NCBI GenBank assembly: GCA_022225965.2
Contig: JAKJXP020000051.1
Span: 124,001 to 188,000, forward strand
From: Diatrype stigma
Lineage: Eukaryota > Ascomycota > Sordariomycetes > Xylariales > Diatrypaceae
Length of the DNA: 64,000 bases
Direction: 5' to 3'
Below, one piece after another: positions 42,185 to 56,200 of the stretch (positions are counted from its first letter, which is position 1; every line of letters begins with the position of its first letter). The position numbers and the translations under genes are program-made. A model generated the notes under the pieces. The model searched no databases. It saw only the letters and a list, made by a program, of their open reading frames with translations, and was not told where the DNA came from.

Positions 42185-44351
42185 GCAAAGCCATCCAGGG
42201 ACCCGGAAAGCCGGCCTTGTGACCCCGGCACCGGCATGTTGTCCGGCCAAGCATTTCCACTTATTAGATGGCATGGAAGCTCCCCTCCCCCACTACTACA
42301 CCATGTCTATTGCCCTGAAGGATGTCCCGGGTAGACTACCCGTTTGGAGACTCTTGGAGATGTACCTTCATCTGCTAGAGTAGAAGCGACCGCCTATTGA
42401 GTATCATGTGGTGAATGCCCTCCAGTCAGTCCCTTGCTACATACCTACGTGTAGGTATGCATACTTAAGCACCTAAGGCACAGCTATCTACCTACCCTCG
42501 TTGCAGAGGCTACACACACAAGCTGGTGTATCAAACAAAAGGCGTGCCAATGCCAGGTAACTATAGCATCTGAAGGGGAACTCCGACAGACCTCTTTATT
42601 CAAATAGCTTATAATTGCGTCACCGACTACATAAGTGTATATACAACAACTTATCACAGAGCTTCTTTGGAATAATAAAACCAATTCAACGGAATACTAG
42701 AGCTATGCTAGGTGGAAGTTCCCTAAGAAACTACAGTGCATGTGATCGATCGACCTAATGAAGTTGATACTACTGCTAAAGACCTAACAAGAATGGTCTA
42801 TGATGGGTTACACCCCCAGTGACGGGCTGCAGCCAAGCTGTATGTACTCAAACCAGGGCTCAGGGGACTCGAACCTACCTATCTACGTATTGTTACCGCC
42901 TACCTAGCGGCTGCATAAGTAGGTACCTTTTATAGTAACTGCCCACTTCCATCCTGGCAGCCCTGGATGTTCAGCCATCTCCAGGTCAGCTATCTTGGGA
43001 CAGTTGGTGGCAGTTGATGTGAAATATGGTGTTGGTGCATGGAGGTGGTAAGGTAAGCAATGTTGTTCAGGCTGGCAGAGAGCAGGTTCCAAAAATGATA
43101 TGGATCCATGGATGCATCCATGGACGGATAAGATAAAGTCACTACGAGATAACAATAAGAACTTGAAGTACTTTGTATTAGGTATTGTACATACATACAT
43201 ATATACAGTACATGGTTAGTGGCCTGGCAAGCCCCAACAGCCCTTTGTATAGACCAATCAGAGCGGAGAAGCTGGCAGATTTAGCAGCGCACGAGCCAAG
43301 AAGCACAGTGAAAAGGGGAGCACAGACCCAGTTAGACTGAGGCTGTGCTCCAGCAGGCCCCCACTTATCCCTTGCCTCTACTGGCTGACTGGACACCCAG
43401 GCAGGACAGTGGGCACAGCGCCTTAACTGCTTGAGCACTACGGACTGTTACGGACTACAGCAGCAAAATCTCCTTTCACTCAATCAACCACATGGGCAAT
43501 GCTTTTCTGGCCATCAATCGCGCATCAGAAAACCAGCCCATACCAGCCCGTCCCCCTCTAAATCCATCAGCATCCATCCAGGAATTCCCTGGCCTTTATT
43601 TTCACGCGACAAAATCGCGAATTATCCGACTAATCGGCCCCCCAACGCCGGGTTTTCAGCCCACCTTTCCGTCTACCACCAGCAGCTCTCTGCCCAGACT
43701 GCCCTTAGTAACTCGGTGTCCCTCCATCTGTCGCGACGACCGTGATGGACAACTGATTTACCTACATACCTACATACCTACCTACTACATACCTACCACC
43801 TAGTACCTACTTTCCCCACTGAACTCCAGTCAAGTCACTCCAGAGTCCAGCGCGACTTGTCGCAACCACGCAACCACACATCCGATTAAACCCATCTACC
43901 TACCAGCCTACCAAGGTATCAATCAACCTCTACTAGGTATCTGCCTATCTGCCTATCTGCCTATTATTCGGTTGCGACTCACCTTGAACTTCAACTTCAA
44001 CTTCAGATTCCACCCCAGCCCCATTTGTAGTCGCTGTCGCAGTAGCACCTGCATCTGACCTCCCCGTCGCATTCCTTTCCCCAATTTCCAATTTCCAATC
44101 CCCAATCCCCCCCAGCAGAGACCATCTGCTGGTTGTGGGCGCAACGCTCCAGCTACAGCCTTTTGGTTGGGGGTAGTCAGCCTCATATTTCCCTTCGCGA
44201 CGCGCTTGTCACCCCACGCATGAGACCCGCCGCCGCTATCTTGTGCTAGATATGAATGCTTCATGATAGCTCCTGGGCGAAAATAGAATTTCGGAATTCC
44301 GTGGGAACAACCTAGTCAAGTCCGCTCTTTACTGGGCAGCTTTTAATCAAG
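42185..44351. other. Spacer between WDR70 and SNF2, with the SNF2 leader
   Basis: About 2.2 kb. It includes a 20-bp perfect palindrome, a TACCTACATACC-rich tract (43759-43800), a TGCC/TATC repeat near 43940-43965 and an AACTTC repeat near 43985. The last several hundred bases are CT-rich, as expected for a fungal leader. No gene could be supported. Confidence 0.6.
43105..43124. repeat. 20-bp perfect palindrome
   Basis: The half-site TCCATGGATG is followed directly by its reverse complement CATCCATGGA, with no spacer. It lies about 1.2 kb upstream of the SNF2 start. Confidence 0.95.
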
Positions 44352-47300
44352 ATGGCCTCTGTTCAGATGCCTCAACCCGTCCAGCATCCCGGCTCTTCAG
44401 CCGTGCATGCTCCTTTCAGTCAGCAGCAGGTGCAAGAGATGTACATAGTTCGTCATCCCCTGGCTCCCTCCCTGAATCCCTTCCTGGACTGACCGTTGAT
44501 GCTTACTGCTACCTACAGAAGTTCCGACAAATGAAGGAACGCGGCGTCCCTAACACCGATCCCGAGTACATGAAGATCAGCCAGTTCCTGATGAACCTCC
44601 AGCAGCAACAGCATATGCGCAAGATCCAGCAGCAGCAGCAAATGCAGCAAATGCACCACCAGCAACACCAGCAGCAGCAACAGCAGCACCATCAGCAACA
44701 ACAGCACCAGCTGCAGCAGTCGCAAAATATCCCCAATGCCCCCAATGGAAGCATCAGCGTCAATGGCGCTCAGCAGCATCAGCAGCCCCAACAGACTACG
44801 CAACCGCCGTCGTCCGCTGCTCTTGGTGCCTCGGCATTGCCCTCGACATCTGCTTCAGCTGCGCAAACAAGCACTTCGTCGCCTTCCACCACATCTCCTA
44901 TCACACAGTTCTCTCAGCAGCAACTGAACCTGTTGAGACAGCAGATTCAGGCTTTCAAGCTGCTAGGTAAAAATGCCGGCGTGCCATATCAGATGCAGCA
45001 AGCGCTTCATGCTCAGCGCCAACGAAGACAGGCCGTGGCCGAACAATCAGTCCAAGCTCCAGCTACTAGCAGTCGCACTCCATCGGTTTCAGTATCAGTC
45101 CAAGAGCCCACAAAAGCTGGTTCAGCTGCCCCTGATGGCTCTGCGGAGCCCGAGTCTTCAGCTGTCCCGAAGGGTCGGTCCTTCAAAACGGTGAAGTCAC
45201 CCTACGAAGCCGGTCTCGTCCGCGAGGAAATCAACTACTTTGATCATAGCCAGCGGAAACAACGTCTCATTATTCCCAGCATCTTCCCCACCGGTGTCGA
45301 TTTTGAGCAGTTGCGGCATGAACGGGACATCCTCATCTTCAGCCGTATGCATGCTAGATATGCTGAACTGAAGGCTGTGCCCGGAAACATTGCACACTGG
45401 GATACTACCAAGGAAACGCTCGAGGCAGATGACTCGGTGAAGCGGAAAGCTATCATAGAGCTGAAGGCTCTTGGTCTGTACGCCAAGCAACGCGCGCTGC
45501 GGGAGAAGATTGGTCGTCAGATGATGCATTACGATAATCTTGCCATGACAACGAACCGATCCCAATACCGCCGGATCAAGAAACAGAGTGTCCGCGAGGC
45601 CCGGATGACGGAGAAGCTTGAGAAGCAGCAACGAGACGCCCGTGAGCACCGAGAGAAGAAGAAGCATATTGACTTCCTGCAGTCTATCCAGCACCACAAA
45701 TCCGAGATCCTCAGTTCGGCCGTCAATGCTAGGAGCAAGATGGTGAAAATGGGTAGAGCCGTGCATACTCACCACTTCAACATTGAGAAGGAAGAACAGA
45801 AGCGCATTGAGCGTACTGCCAAGCAGCGTCTCCAAGCTCTAAAGGCCAACGATGAAGAGGCTTATCTCAAGCTGCTCGACCAGGCGAAAGACACCCGTAT
45901 CACCCATCTGCTCAAACAGACCGATGGTTTCTTGCACCAGCTTGCGTCCTCCGTCAAGGCACAACAGCGACAAGCGGCAGAGCGCTACGGAGATGAACTC
46001 GGCAATCTTCCACCGGAAGAGGAGAGTGAGCCCGAAGAGGAAGTCAGTGCTGCAAGTCGCAAGATTGACTACTATGCTGTGGCCCATCGGGTCAAAGAAG
46101 AAGTTACGGAGCAGGCTAGTATGCTGGTCGGTGGCACTCTCAAGGAATACCAGATCAAGGGTCTACAGTGGATGTTGTCGCTCTATAACAACAATCTCAA
46201 CGGCATCCTTGCCGATGAGATGGGTCTCGGCAAAACAATCCAGACGATCAGCTTGATCACATATCTGATTGAGCGCAAGATGCAGCAAGGCCCGTATCTG
46301 GTCATTGTCCCGCTCAGTACACTGACGAACTGGAATCTGGAATTCGAGAAATGGGCACCTTCCGTTTCTCGTGTTGTCTACAAAGGACCGCCCAACACGC
46401 GAAAACAACAGCAAGAGAAGATCCGGCAAGGGAAATTTCAAGTTCTTCTGACGACATACGAATACATTATCAAGGACCGGCCGATCTTGAGTAAGATTAA
46501 GTGGTTCCACATGATCATCGATGAAGGTCATCGTATGAAGAATACCAATTCCAAGCTTAGTGCTACGATTTCTTCGTATTATAGCACCCGCTTCCGTCTC
46601 ATCCTTACGGGAACGCCTCTCCAGAACAACCTGGGTGAGCTGTGGGCTATGCTCAACTTCGTTCTCCCCAACATCTTCAAGTCGGTTAAGACGTTCGATG
46701 AGTGGTTTAACACTCCGTTCGCAAATACCGGCAGTCAAGATAAGATGGAGCTGAATGAAGAAGAACAAATTCTCGTCATCCGTCGTCTTCACAAGGTGTT
46801 GCAACCCTTCCTTCTCCGTCGTCTCAAGAAGGATGTCGAGAAAGACTTGCCAGACAAGACAGAAAAGGTCATCAAGTGCAAGTTCTCTGCCCTGCAAACT
46901 CGACTCTACAAGCAGATGGTCACCCACAACAAGATTGCCGTTAGTGATGGCAAGGGAGGAAAGGCCGGGGCTCGCGGTCTCAGCAACATGATTATGCAAC
47001 TCCGAAAATTGTGCAACCATCCTTTCGTCTTCGACGAGGTCGAAAACCAAATGAACCCCCTCAATACCAGTAACGATCTATTGTGGCGGACCGCTGGAAA
47101 ATTCGAGCTCCTCGACCGGATCTTACCCAAGTATAAGGCGACCGGTCATCGCGTCCTCATGTTCTTCCAGATGACCGCTATCATGGATATTATGGAGGAC
47201 TTCCTCCGGTTTCGCGGACTACAGTATCTACGTTTGGATGGTACCACCAAATCGGAAGACCGCTCTGATCTCCTCAAGGCATTCAATGCGCCCGATTCTC

Positions 47301-48854
47301 CTTATTTCATGTTCTTGCTTTCGACACGAGCTGGTGGCTTGGGTCTGAACCTGCAAACCGCTGATACTGTCATTATTTACGATTCCGATTGGAATCCTCA
47401 TCAGGATCTGCAAGCTCAAGATCGTGCCCATCGTATCGGTCAGAAGAACGAGGTTCGGATCTTGCGGCTTGTCAGCTCCAACTCAGTTGAGGAGAAGATC
47501 CTTGAACGAGCACGATACAAGCTAGATATGGATGGCAAGGTCATTCAAGCTGGTCGTTTCGACAATAAATCCTCCGAGACGGACCGGGACGCAATGCTTC
47601 GGACACTGCTCGAGTCGGCGGATATGGCAGAATCCGGCGAGCAAGAAGAGATGGATGACGAAGAGTTGAACCTCATCCTTGCCCGAAGTGATGATGAGGT
47701 AGTCACTTTCCAGAAACTTGACGAAGAGCGCTTCAAGGATCTTACCTATGGAACTGGGCCGGGAAGCAAAAAGGTGCCGCGCCTCATGGCAGAGAATGAG
47801 CTCCCCGATATCTACCTATCTGAAGGAAACCCTGTTGCCGAGGAGGCAGATGAGATATTAGGTCGTGGCGCTCGTGAGCGCACCCGGGTGAAGTACGACG
47901 ACGGCCTTACCGAGGAGCAGTGGCTCATGGCTGTTGACGATGATGATGACTCGCCAGAGGCGGCAGCAGCCCGCAAGCAAGCCCGCAAGGACAAGCGTGA
48001 AAACAATAGGCTCAAGCGGGTGACGGTACTTGGGGCGTCGGGTGCTAACTCGCCCAGCGTGAGTCGCGCAAGCACCGAGGATCTCGAGTCAACGCCGAAG
48101 AAGCGAGGGCGAAAGCCAGGCAGCAAGAACGAGAAACGCAAGGCCGAGGACGAGGATGGTGATCCTCCCGTCAAGAAGAGACGTGGGCCCCAGGGGCGGG
48201 TCAAAGTTATCGCTCTCAGCAGCGAATCTCGTCTTCCACCAGAGCTGCGGCAAGTTCTGCAAAGAAGCTTGCGGAATATATACGACGGGCTGATGGCTCT
48301 TGAGGCAGACCTGCCACCTGAAGAAGATGACGATGACGATGAGCCCGCCAAACGTCTCATCATTGGACCATTCGTCAAGCTTCCATCCAAGCGGGACTAT
48401 GGCGACTACTATCTACTCATCCAGAACCCGATCTGCATGAACCAGATACAAGCCAAGATCAAGAAGGAGGAGTATAGCAGTATCAACGACATGCGCCGAG
48501 ATGTCCTCTTGATGTGCAATAACTGCCGGACATACAACGAAGATGGAAGTCTTCTTTACTCGGATGCACATGTCATCGAGGTTAGTTGACACTATTACCA
48601 CTGCCTAGATAGTCCACAATATACTAACCCGCATACAGAAATCTTTCAATGACCAATCGCAAGCCGAGCTCAGTCAGCACCCAGAGCTCGCTGAACTCGA
48701 AGATCCGTCTGCCAAGGACAGTTCAGTTGTCCCCACTAGTGTAGGGACGCCCCAGGCTTCTGGAAGCACCGGCACCACGCGGATAAAGTTGGTCACTAAT
48801 GGTACCAGCCAAGCGAATGGAGGTGCAAACAGCGTCCAGAGTGACGGTGACTAG
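44352..48854 (+). CDS. SNF2: SNF2/STH1-class ATPase of SWI/SNF or RSC
   Basis: Three exons, 44352-44447, 44519-48580 and 48639-48854, give 1457 residues. Introns are 71 nt (donor GTTCGT) and 58 nt (donor GTTAGT, branch ACTAAC). This is the motor that slides or ejects nucleosomes. In order: a Gln/His-rich segment (about 58-100); a QLQ motif, FSQQQLNLLRQQIQAFKLL (about 163-181); a long basic HSA helix (about 350-440); SNF2_N with Walker A DEMGLGKT (about 598-605) and DEGH (700-703); the LTGTPLQNNLGELWAMLNF block; helicase C with STRAGGLGLNLQ, YDSDWNPHQD and QDRAHRIGQ (about 910-1020); a SnAC region; an AT-hook-like KKRGRKPGSK; and a C-terminal bromodomain (about 1275-1390) with NCRTYNED supplying the acetyl-lysine-binding Asn. 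The second intron falls in the last bromodomain helix. Snf2 versus Sth1 cannot be separated by eye. Confidence 0.95.
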
Positions 48855-50241
48855 AACTGACGATGACCTGTAAGCAACGGTGAAGTGAATACGATGCTCA
48901 TTAAAGTTCCGCAGGAGGGTGCAGGAGGGTGCTCATATCGGCACCCCAGAACCAGTTCGCTTTTTGCATTCACAGAGTTCGACCAAGAGTGGACTACACA
49001 CTCTCGCGCCTCGGCCTTATATCAAGGTCCTAGGTATATGGTGCTCTCGCAATTAGGGGGGAAGCAGGAAGGAAGGGGAAGAGAGAAACGAATGGCATGT
49101 GTATTAAGGACGAATCGACGCATACCCAGCAAGGGAGTAAGTAGCAAGGCGAGACAAAGGGAGGCAATACCCCAAGGTGTTCACGCCGGAAAGAGGTTTT
49201 CTTCTTATGTTGGCTCGGCGGCCAGCCACTTTATGACGTTGGCTAGCAGAGCTTAAGCAAAAAAAGGTAGATAAACATGCTACGAGGAAGCTTTGATGGT
49301 TCGAGGATCAGGCCTATGGCGTTTTGGGCAGTTGATAGGAGGGGGTGGAGGCCCCGACGGGAGTATGGCTTGTATTTCTACTAGATATTAGGGTGCCGGA
49401 AGAGACGACAACGTCTTCCATCCATTTGCTGATAACACTCATAATATCAATTACTCTTTTTGATCTTCATTCATCTCTGTCTGACTACCATCTCGGTTAC
49501 CTGAGTATGCCATATTCCCGAGGGCGATGATAAAAAACCCACATATCAAGGCATGTCTGGCAGCGTATACGCAGGCGAACATATCTAGATGATGCCCTGG
49601 CGATATGTCGCCCCCTCCCCCTTTGTTGTTAAGTAAAATCTATTATTACTCCGTTCCTTTTCTCATGCTCCTATGCACTCACCCATCCTATCACCTATCT
49701 ACCTATCCCCCTTGGTGATACCCGTCATATCAATGCGAGTGCTTCGTACCAACTTAACATCCAAGCTGAGTTGCCAAGAACACATACTAGATAATGGTAA
49801 ATGATAGCAAGAAATGTAACAGGCCATAGTCACAAGGAAGAAAGAGAATGCAGTTATACCCTTCCTCCGGGTAAGGCATGGATGTAGAACGTTATTAATA
49901 TGTGCAAATCCAATTTTCTATATGTATATATTTACAATTCCAATCCAAACAGGCCAGTGACGCGCCGCCTCAAGACGCCCTTCCGGACCGGGGTGGTCAT
50001 ACGCCGTGCTGTAGGTAGGTGTTCTCCGAGAGCTCACGGTCGTAAGAATTAAAATTAGGTAGGTTATCATCTAGGTGGTGGTGTTGTTGTTTTGGTCGGG
50101 CGCCCAAGCCACGCAACGCAGGCTTATATCCTACCCAACCCTGTCTCGCTTCCTCTTCTTCCTCCTGCTCCACATTATATATGCTATGCTATGCTATGCT
50201 ATGCCTCGATCCCTATATTCCCATGATGTTTATTCCTCCTT
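48855..50241. other. Spacer between convergent SNF2 and FMP27
   Basis: About 1.4 kb holding both 3' UTRs. No gene is evident. A pentamer microsatellite lies at 50181-50204. Confidence 0.6.
50181..50204. repeat. (ATGCT)4 pentanucleotide repeat
   Basis: Four exact ATGCT units followed by a partial fifth, just 3' of FMP27. Confidence 0.95.
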
Positions 50242-53200
50242 CTAGTCCCTTATCGGTGGTGGTGGTAGTAGTGGTGGTAGTGGGTCATCTTCTTGTAACA
50301 TGCTTCTGCTGCTGATGCTTATATTATCATCATCATCATCGGCCGCGGGGGCAAGAGTAGCAGCAGATTCAGCAGGCGTTGATGGTCGTTGCGGCGCACG
50401 GTCCCGGTCTTTGTTGCTGCTGTTGCCACCGAGGCGGCTGGTGAAAGCGTTGAGTCTGCCTCGCAGGAACCCGCTTCCGGCCGATTTCCTCCTCTCCCTG
50501 TAGCTGAAGGTATCACTCCTATCACTTCCGCCCCGCATGGCGCTGGCGTTGCTGCTGCTACTGCCAGGCCTCAGGGGGCCGAGGAGGTTGCTGGCGCTGG
50601 TGTGGGGGCGTTCTACGTCGATACCGAGACCCGTCGCCGACACGTCGTCAGCGGTAGCAGCATGGTTCATCATGGTGAAACCAGGCACCGGCGTCCCGCG
50701 GAGACCTTCGGACGGACTGGCACCGTTGTTGGCCTTGGGATAGGAGCGAGTCGAGGCCGCGCTAGAGCTCCGACTGCTAGGTCGGGGGATGGGGATGCTG
50801 GCCTGAGAGCTCTTGATGCTCCTTGGTGGCGACCGTGAGAAGTCCATTGGACTATGACTGAAGATGCTCGCCGAGTCGTCGCTATTGTTCTCGCTGGTGC
50901 TGGATATAGCTGGGGTCGCGAGGAGCACGTGGCTCGTCGCGAGCTCGCGGAGCTTGCTCTGCTGGGCGCTGTTCGGCTTGTGCTTGCTGAACTTGTTGCT
51001 GATGATGGCGCCCGTATGCGAGATTAAAGCTTTGATCACATGCGACTTCAGGGCCAGGGCAAGATCGAGGTTCGACCACGTCTTGTTTCGGAACTCGATC
51101 GTCGGCAGTCGGAACACGAAGTCGTGTACATCTTCGAGATTACGGTCGCCTTTGCCTTTGTAGCTGAGGCAGAGGACGACAGATGGCATCTTGATCTTCA
51201 CAAATGTCATGTAATTCGAAGCCCGCGTCAGCATCTTGGTGAGATCGTCGGAAGGCTTCTCGTTGGTATTTGCCTGCTTGCCTAAGAGAGCAAAGCGCGC
51301 AGGCTTCTTGGGATCACTAGTCGTTGAAGCCGTTGTCACAGCACGACCGAGGCCTGGTCGCGGGGCGGCAGTGTTGGTAGAGCGCAGGGACTCGTATGAC
51401 GGCTTCTTGCCTGCCGTTTTGGAGCTAAAGAGTCGGAACACATTTCCTTCACCAGAGTGGACACTAACCGCCTTGGCGTTCTGAGGGTTTGTTTCGATGA
51501 CAGGCAGGTCGGATGTCAAGGTAGGACGTAGGCGCAGCTCCAGAGATCCGGCCCGCGTGGCAAAGGTCGATTCTTTGTCCGAAGCCGCCGAATTCAACCT
51601 GTTTGATGAGCTCACCGACTTTGTGTCGTCTTGCGTATCATCTTCAGCATCGCCAGGCCAGCTCTGTTTGATTATAAATGGCGGATCGGCTGGTTGGTCG
51701 TCGGTGTTGTTCTTGTCTCCATCCGTGGGAGGGAAGATATACTCGAACAGCTTCATGCCAAGTTCGCGTTCCAACTGGATCTTTAGAGGGATCAGGTTAA
51801 CCTCGAAATGGTCCATAACCGGTATGCCCGCAATAGCCTCCAACATTTGCCAGTAAACTCGAACCATCTTCTTCGGCTCGAAGCCCTCGGGGCCACTCTT
51901 TTCGCCTCCCTCTGAATAGGGCGCAACCATTTGAGGATAGATCGCGTCCGGGAGGAGATTTAGCCCGATGACAGTGCCAACTTGGAACAAATTCCTATGC
52001 GATCCATCCGAATTATCTGTCCGGTGGTACTGGGTGTCCCGCAGTTGGAGCTCGACCAGCGGTTCGTTGTTGTCACGGAGAAGATGCCAGACGATCTCCT
52101 TGGCCTGAATAGTCCACTTGAGAAACGCACTGCTCTGCTCTGCGCTTTCCAATTTGCGCTGCGAAGTGGTGATGGCTTTCATCATAAAGAAAAGCTCATC
52201 TTCGCAGGCGGCAAGATCGCGCTCTAGGAGCAGCCTATTCTCCCAGCCCTTCTTGTCCAGGTACTTGGAGTGGACCTGGAAGTGAGCCTTGATGTCTTCT
52301 AGCTGCCGAATCCGTTCCTGCAGCCTGATTACCATTTCGGGCGCGCCACGCAGGTCACTGAAGTCAGAGGCAAGCATGATCTTCTCTAGGCGCTCATTTC
52401 TTGTCTTCTCCAGCGGCTCACTATACATGAGAAGGTCGAGGACGATGATGTATATCGCATAGTACTGGGAGGAGTTGCACAGGGCTCTAGCTTGAGGAAA
52501 CTCCACCCAGAGATTATCCATCCTGCTCTCTGAGTCATCTCCGGACATAGCGTTGTGCTCTTCGGAGTCGACTTCATCGTTATACTTCAGACGGAGGGTG
52601 TTGAATCTGTCGTGTCTCAACATCGCCGAAGTTTTCTGCACCACTCGTTTGAACCCGAAAGGATCTGACTCGAAATCAAACATGACTTCCATAGGTACCC
52701 AAGGGGGCCAGGAGGTGCCAGCGGGGGTCCCGTATGTGTTGCCGGAGTACATGGATAGAAGCTGGCCGGAAAACCACTTTTGATGCGTGACGAAGAACTG
52801 TGCACTATCCATTCGGAGCAAGAAGCGCCGCTGGACCAGGCCGCTGACCTCGTCTGATAACCTAGCCTTATCCATGACCTCTACCACCTTGAGTTCCATT
52901 CCCTTGGCGGTGATAAGCACCACGTGCTTCTTGTTCTTGTCACTTTGTAACTGGATCTGCGGAGCAATCAAGCGTACGTGGAAACTACTCTGAGGGGTGA
53001 ACTCATCGGTGATGCTGCTGGTGAGATCTTCCATGTTCGGGCCTTCGAACGATTCATCTGGACCAACAAATTTTCTTCCCTCCTGGAGCATCTGCTGCAT
53101 CAGCTTGTCGAAGTCTGGGTGCATTTCGGAAAACCGTTTGCTGGGCTTAGGTTTGGAGGCGCTTTCGGCACCGGGGGGCGTTTTTGGTGATTTGCTGTTG

Positions 53201-56200
53201 CTCTTGGCCTTGGCTTGCTCCTCAACAATGTCTATGATGAATTTGACAGCTGGCCGAGACAGGTAATAAACGAAACCCCTCCGTTGACTGACTTGATGGC
53301 TATATCGGAGGATGATATTGCGCAGTAGGTTATTCCATTTGAGCTGCATATTGTGCACGACGAACCTATTCTTGAAGTCGCTCGCAAATTCTGTCCCCTG
53401 CGGCACTTTCACTTCATCTCCTGTATCCAACGGAAAGTCGGGCGCCTGGCGCTGCTCTTCATCCCCTCCATGTGCGAAGGAAGCCTCGGAGTCTCGGTCA
53501 TGATTTTGGATATTGATAGTCATCTGTTCAAGCATGCTGTTCATAAATGTCTGCTTGTCTTGCAAGACGTGAGTGTGAGTGTTAAGCGTGTCGAATTCCG
53601 TCTGTACTTCAGGATCTGTGCCATCAGTCCTTATATTGCGTAGTTCAGCCTCCCCAACGTTCCGGATGTTGGCAGCAATCTGACCGTCCAGTTGTTCCAG
53701 TCGAGCTTGAACCAGCTGCGACTGAACTCTCCTAGGGTCGTCATCCTGACTCATAATACAGAAGTGCGTTGGTTCGTCCCCGAAGGGACTGGTCCGATCA
53801 GGGTCTCCGTCGATGGTGCCACCAATGTCCGTTTGTCTGAAGTAAGTGACGCGGGGAGCATAGGCCAAGGGTAATATTTTTGTATCTGGGTTCGGTTCTG
53901 ATGGCAAAATCCAGTCGAGCTCCACGAAGTCATCCATGTCGATCCAGCTAAAATCATTGTCCGGGATCGTGAAGTGGGAGAGATCTGCACCATCATCTTC
54001 ACCTTGCGTCATCAGCGTTGACATGGAGTCCCGTTTAATCGCTTCTGTCGTGGTGCCCTTGATACTAGCCGAGACAGCACGGACGTCCGTAGACAAGAGA
54101 TCAAGCTGCGCAGCATGAATCTTCATTCCCGTTGTTCTGTCATTGGTTTTACGCCCTCGATCGCGGATGTTGAACTCCTCCCGGCGTTGGTGAATATCAA
54201 CCATGAAGCTGTCGAATCGAACTTTGATGCCTGTGGCGGAAACCGCATTTTCAGAAAAATCCTCGACGTCTTTATGCTTATAGATGTGACTCATGAACAA
54301 AGGAGCTAGGAGGATATTGTACTTGATGGTGCCGAGATGTCTTCCAAACTTCTTGCTGCCCTTCTCCCTATTAGGCCAGAGTGAACCCTGGCGGATAGGC
54401 AATGACATAGGGCCACTAAAGAGTGAATACCAAGAAAAGAAGTGGGTGAATATCCTAGGGGTGAGATGGACGGTGTTGTAGCTTTTGGAGGCCTGAGGCT
54501 CGGATGAAGCCCAATCGCGATCAGCTGGTGCCTTAACCGCAATGGATAAATGAATGTGCTCGCTTCTGAAACCTCGGAAGGCATCATATGGTAGCCCGTT
54601 GTCATCTTTGATATACTGCGGGGCCTTTAAGACGACTTCGTAGTGAGGTTTGAAGTCGTAACTCCGCTTGCCATTCTCGATGGCTTGTTCGAACACGAGA
54701 CCAACCATCCATTGGAGATTGCCTGACACCTTCATCACCACTTTCTTGAACATCGCGCCGGATTTGTAGCTGGCTTCGCTTGCAATACTGTCACTCTCTT
54801 CAGTGCGGCGGACTGATTCTCTGACTTGGTGACTAAAGTCGGGAACAGCCATAACAAACTCGCCACTATCGACTGTCATGAGCCGTTTGGGGTCCTCGTC
54901 AGTATTGACGCTCCACCTAACATTGTTCCGCCAGCACATCAAAAACCCAGCGCCGTCACCAGTGACGCAGTAAGGATCTCGGGCGCCCTTGAGAGACAGG
55001 TGCACGTCGCCATCCCCCTTCCAGGCGACTCGGATTCTAGAATGGAAGTTGAGCCTGATTTTATCCCAGAACCCAACGCGTTCGGAAGGGTCCAGCTGGG
55101 GTTTCGTGAACGATTCAATGACCATCATCATGTCCTGGATAGCTGGTTGGTACGATGGTCCCCAGGTAATTCTAGTAGGATACGCGGTATTGATGTCAAC
55201 TTGGATATTCGAAAACGACTTGACAGGACCGATGGTGCGGCGAACATCAATGGCGAAGCCGTTCTCCTCTATCTCTGAGTCTGGGTCGCCAGGAGGGGCT
55301 ATTTGGACTTGCATCCTCCTTGTCGATTCACTGCCGCGGTATTCTTCGGCGATCACGAAGTCAGCTTGAAGCGACAATGCAGGTATCTTGGATGACTGAT
55401 TGGGCTTAATTGCCGGCACATGGAGAAGAGGCAACGGATAGTCCCGAAGACTGACTCGAGCTTCGCCCATGCTAATCGAAACGTTCATTGGGACGAGGAG
55501 CGAATATTTCATGTCCTTCGGCATGCCCTTTCCAACTTCGTGAAGGAAGTCAGGAAGTTCAGAAATAGGGAATGATGGTTTGTCAAGTTTGACATGAAGA
55601 TCTGTCAGGATTGTGGTCATAAGTGCAGGCCGTTCAGGGACCTCGAGTATCTTCTCCGTGTCCTCAAGTTCGTCTGGAAGCTCATCAAGTCCCAGGAACA
55701 AACCTCGGATTTCCTTTGCTGCGTTGCGGGATATGGCATACTGGTGATCGATGCGCTTTTTCCAGCTCTGTGTATTGTGCTCGTGGAGTCTCGTCCTGGC
55801 TTCCTGAATCGACACATGAGCACTACCACTCATACCTTGAAGGTTATCTGGGTCATATCGCGGAGTTTTGCCCCAAGAACCCTCGCTAAGGGAGCGTGTT
55901 TTCCGGTGCTTTCGCGATTGTCCGTCCGCGCTTTGGCTACGCGTTCTCGTTGAGCCATGTGGAGTTGCTGCCCTTCCTCTTGGCATTGCAGAACGAGCCC
56001 TAAACCTACTCGATTCTCGTCTGATTTCTTCCTCGATCTTTTTCTCCTTGATGCGGAAGGCCTCTTCGCGCGCGAGGCGTTGCACCTGCTCAACCTGCCC
56101 CGCTCTATATATCATACCCAGCTTCCACTCAAACGCACCATCTTCTAATTCGAAGAGAAGGGTGCGGGTTCGCAGAGAGATTTTCGGCACGTTTTTGGGT

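Noticed and set aside
42864..42874. GGTTCGAGTCC on the minus strand, resembling a tRNA B box
   Set aside because: Flanks do not form a T stem or acceptor stem and no A box lies at a fitting distance.
46163..47050. 295-codon antisense frame over the SNF2 ATPase core
   Set aside because: Shadow of a highly conserved helicase region.
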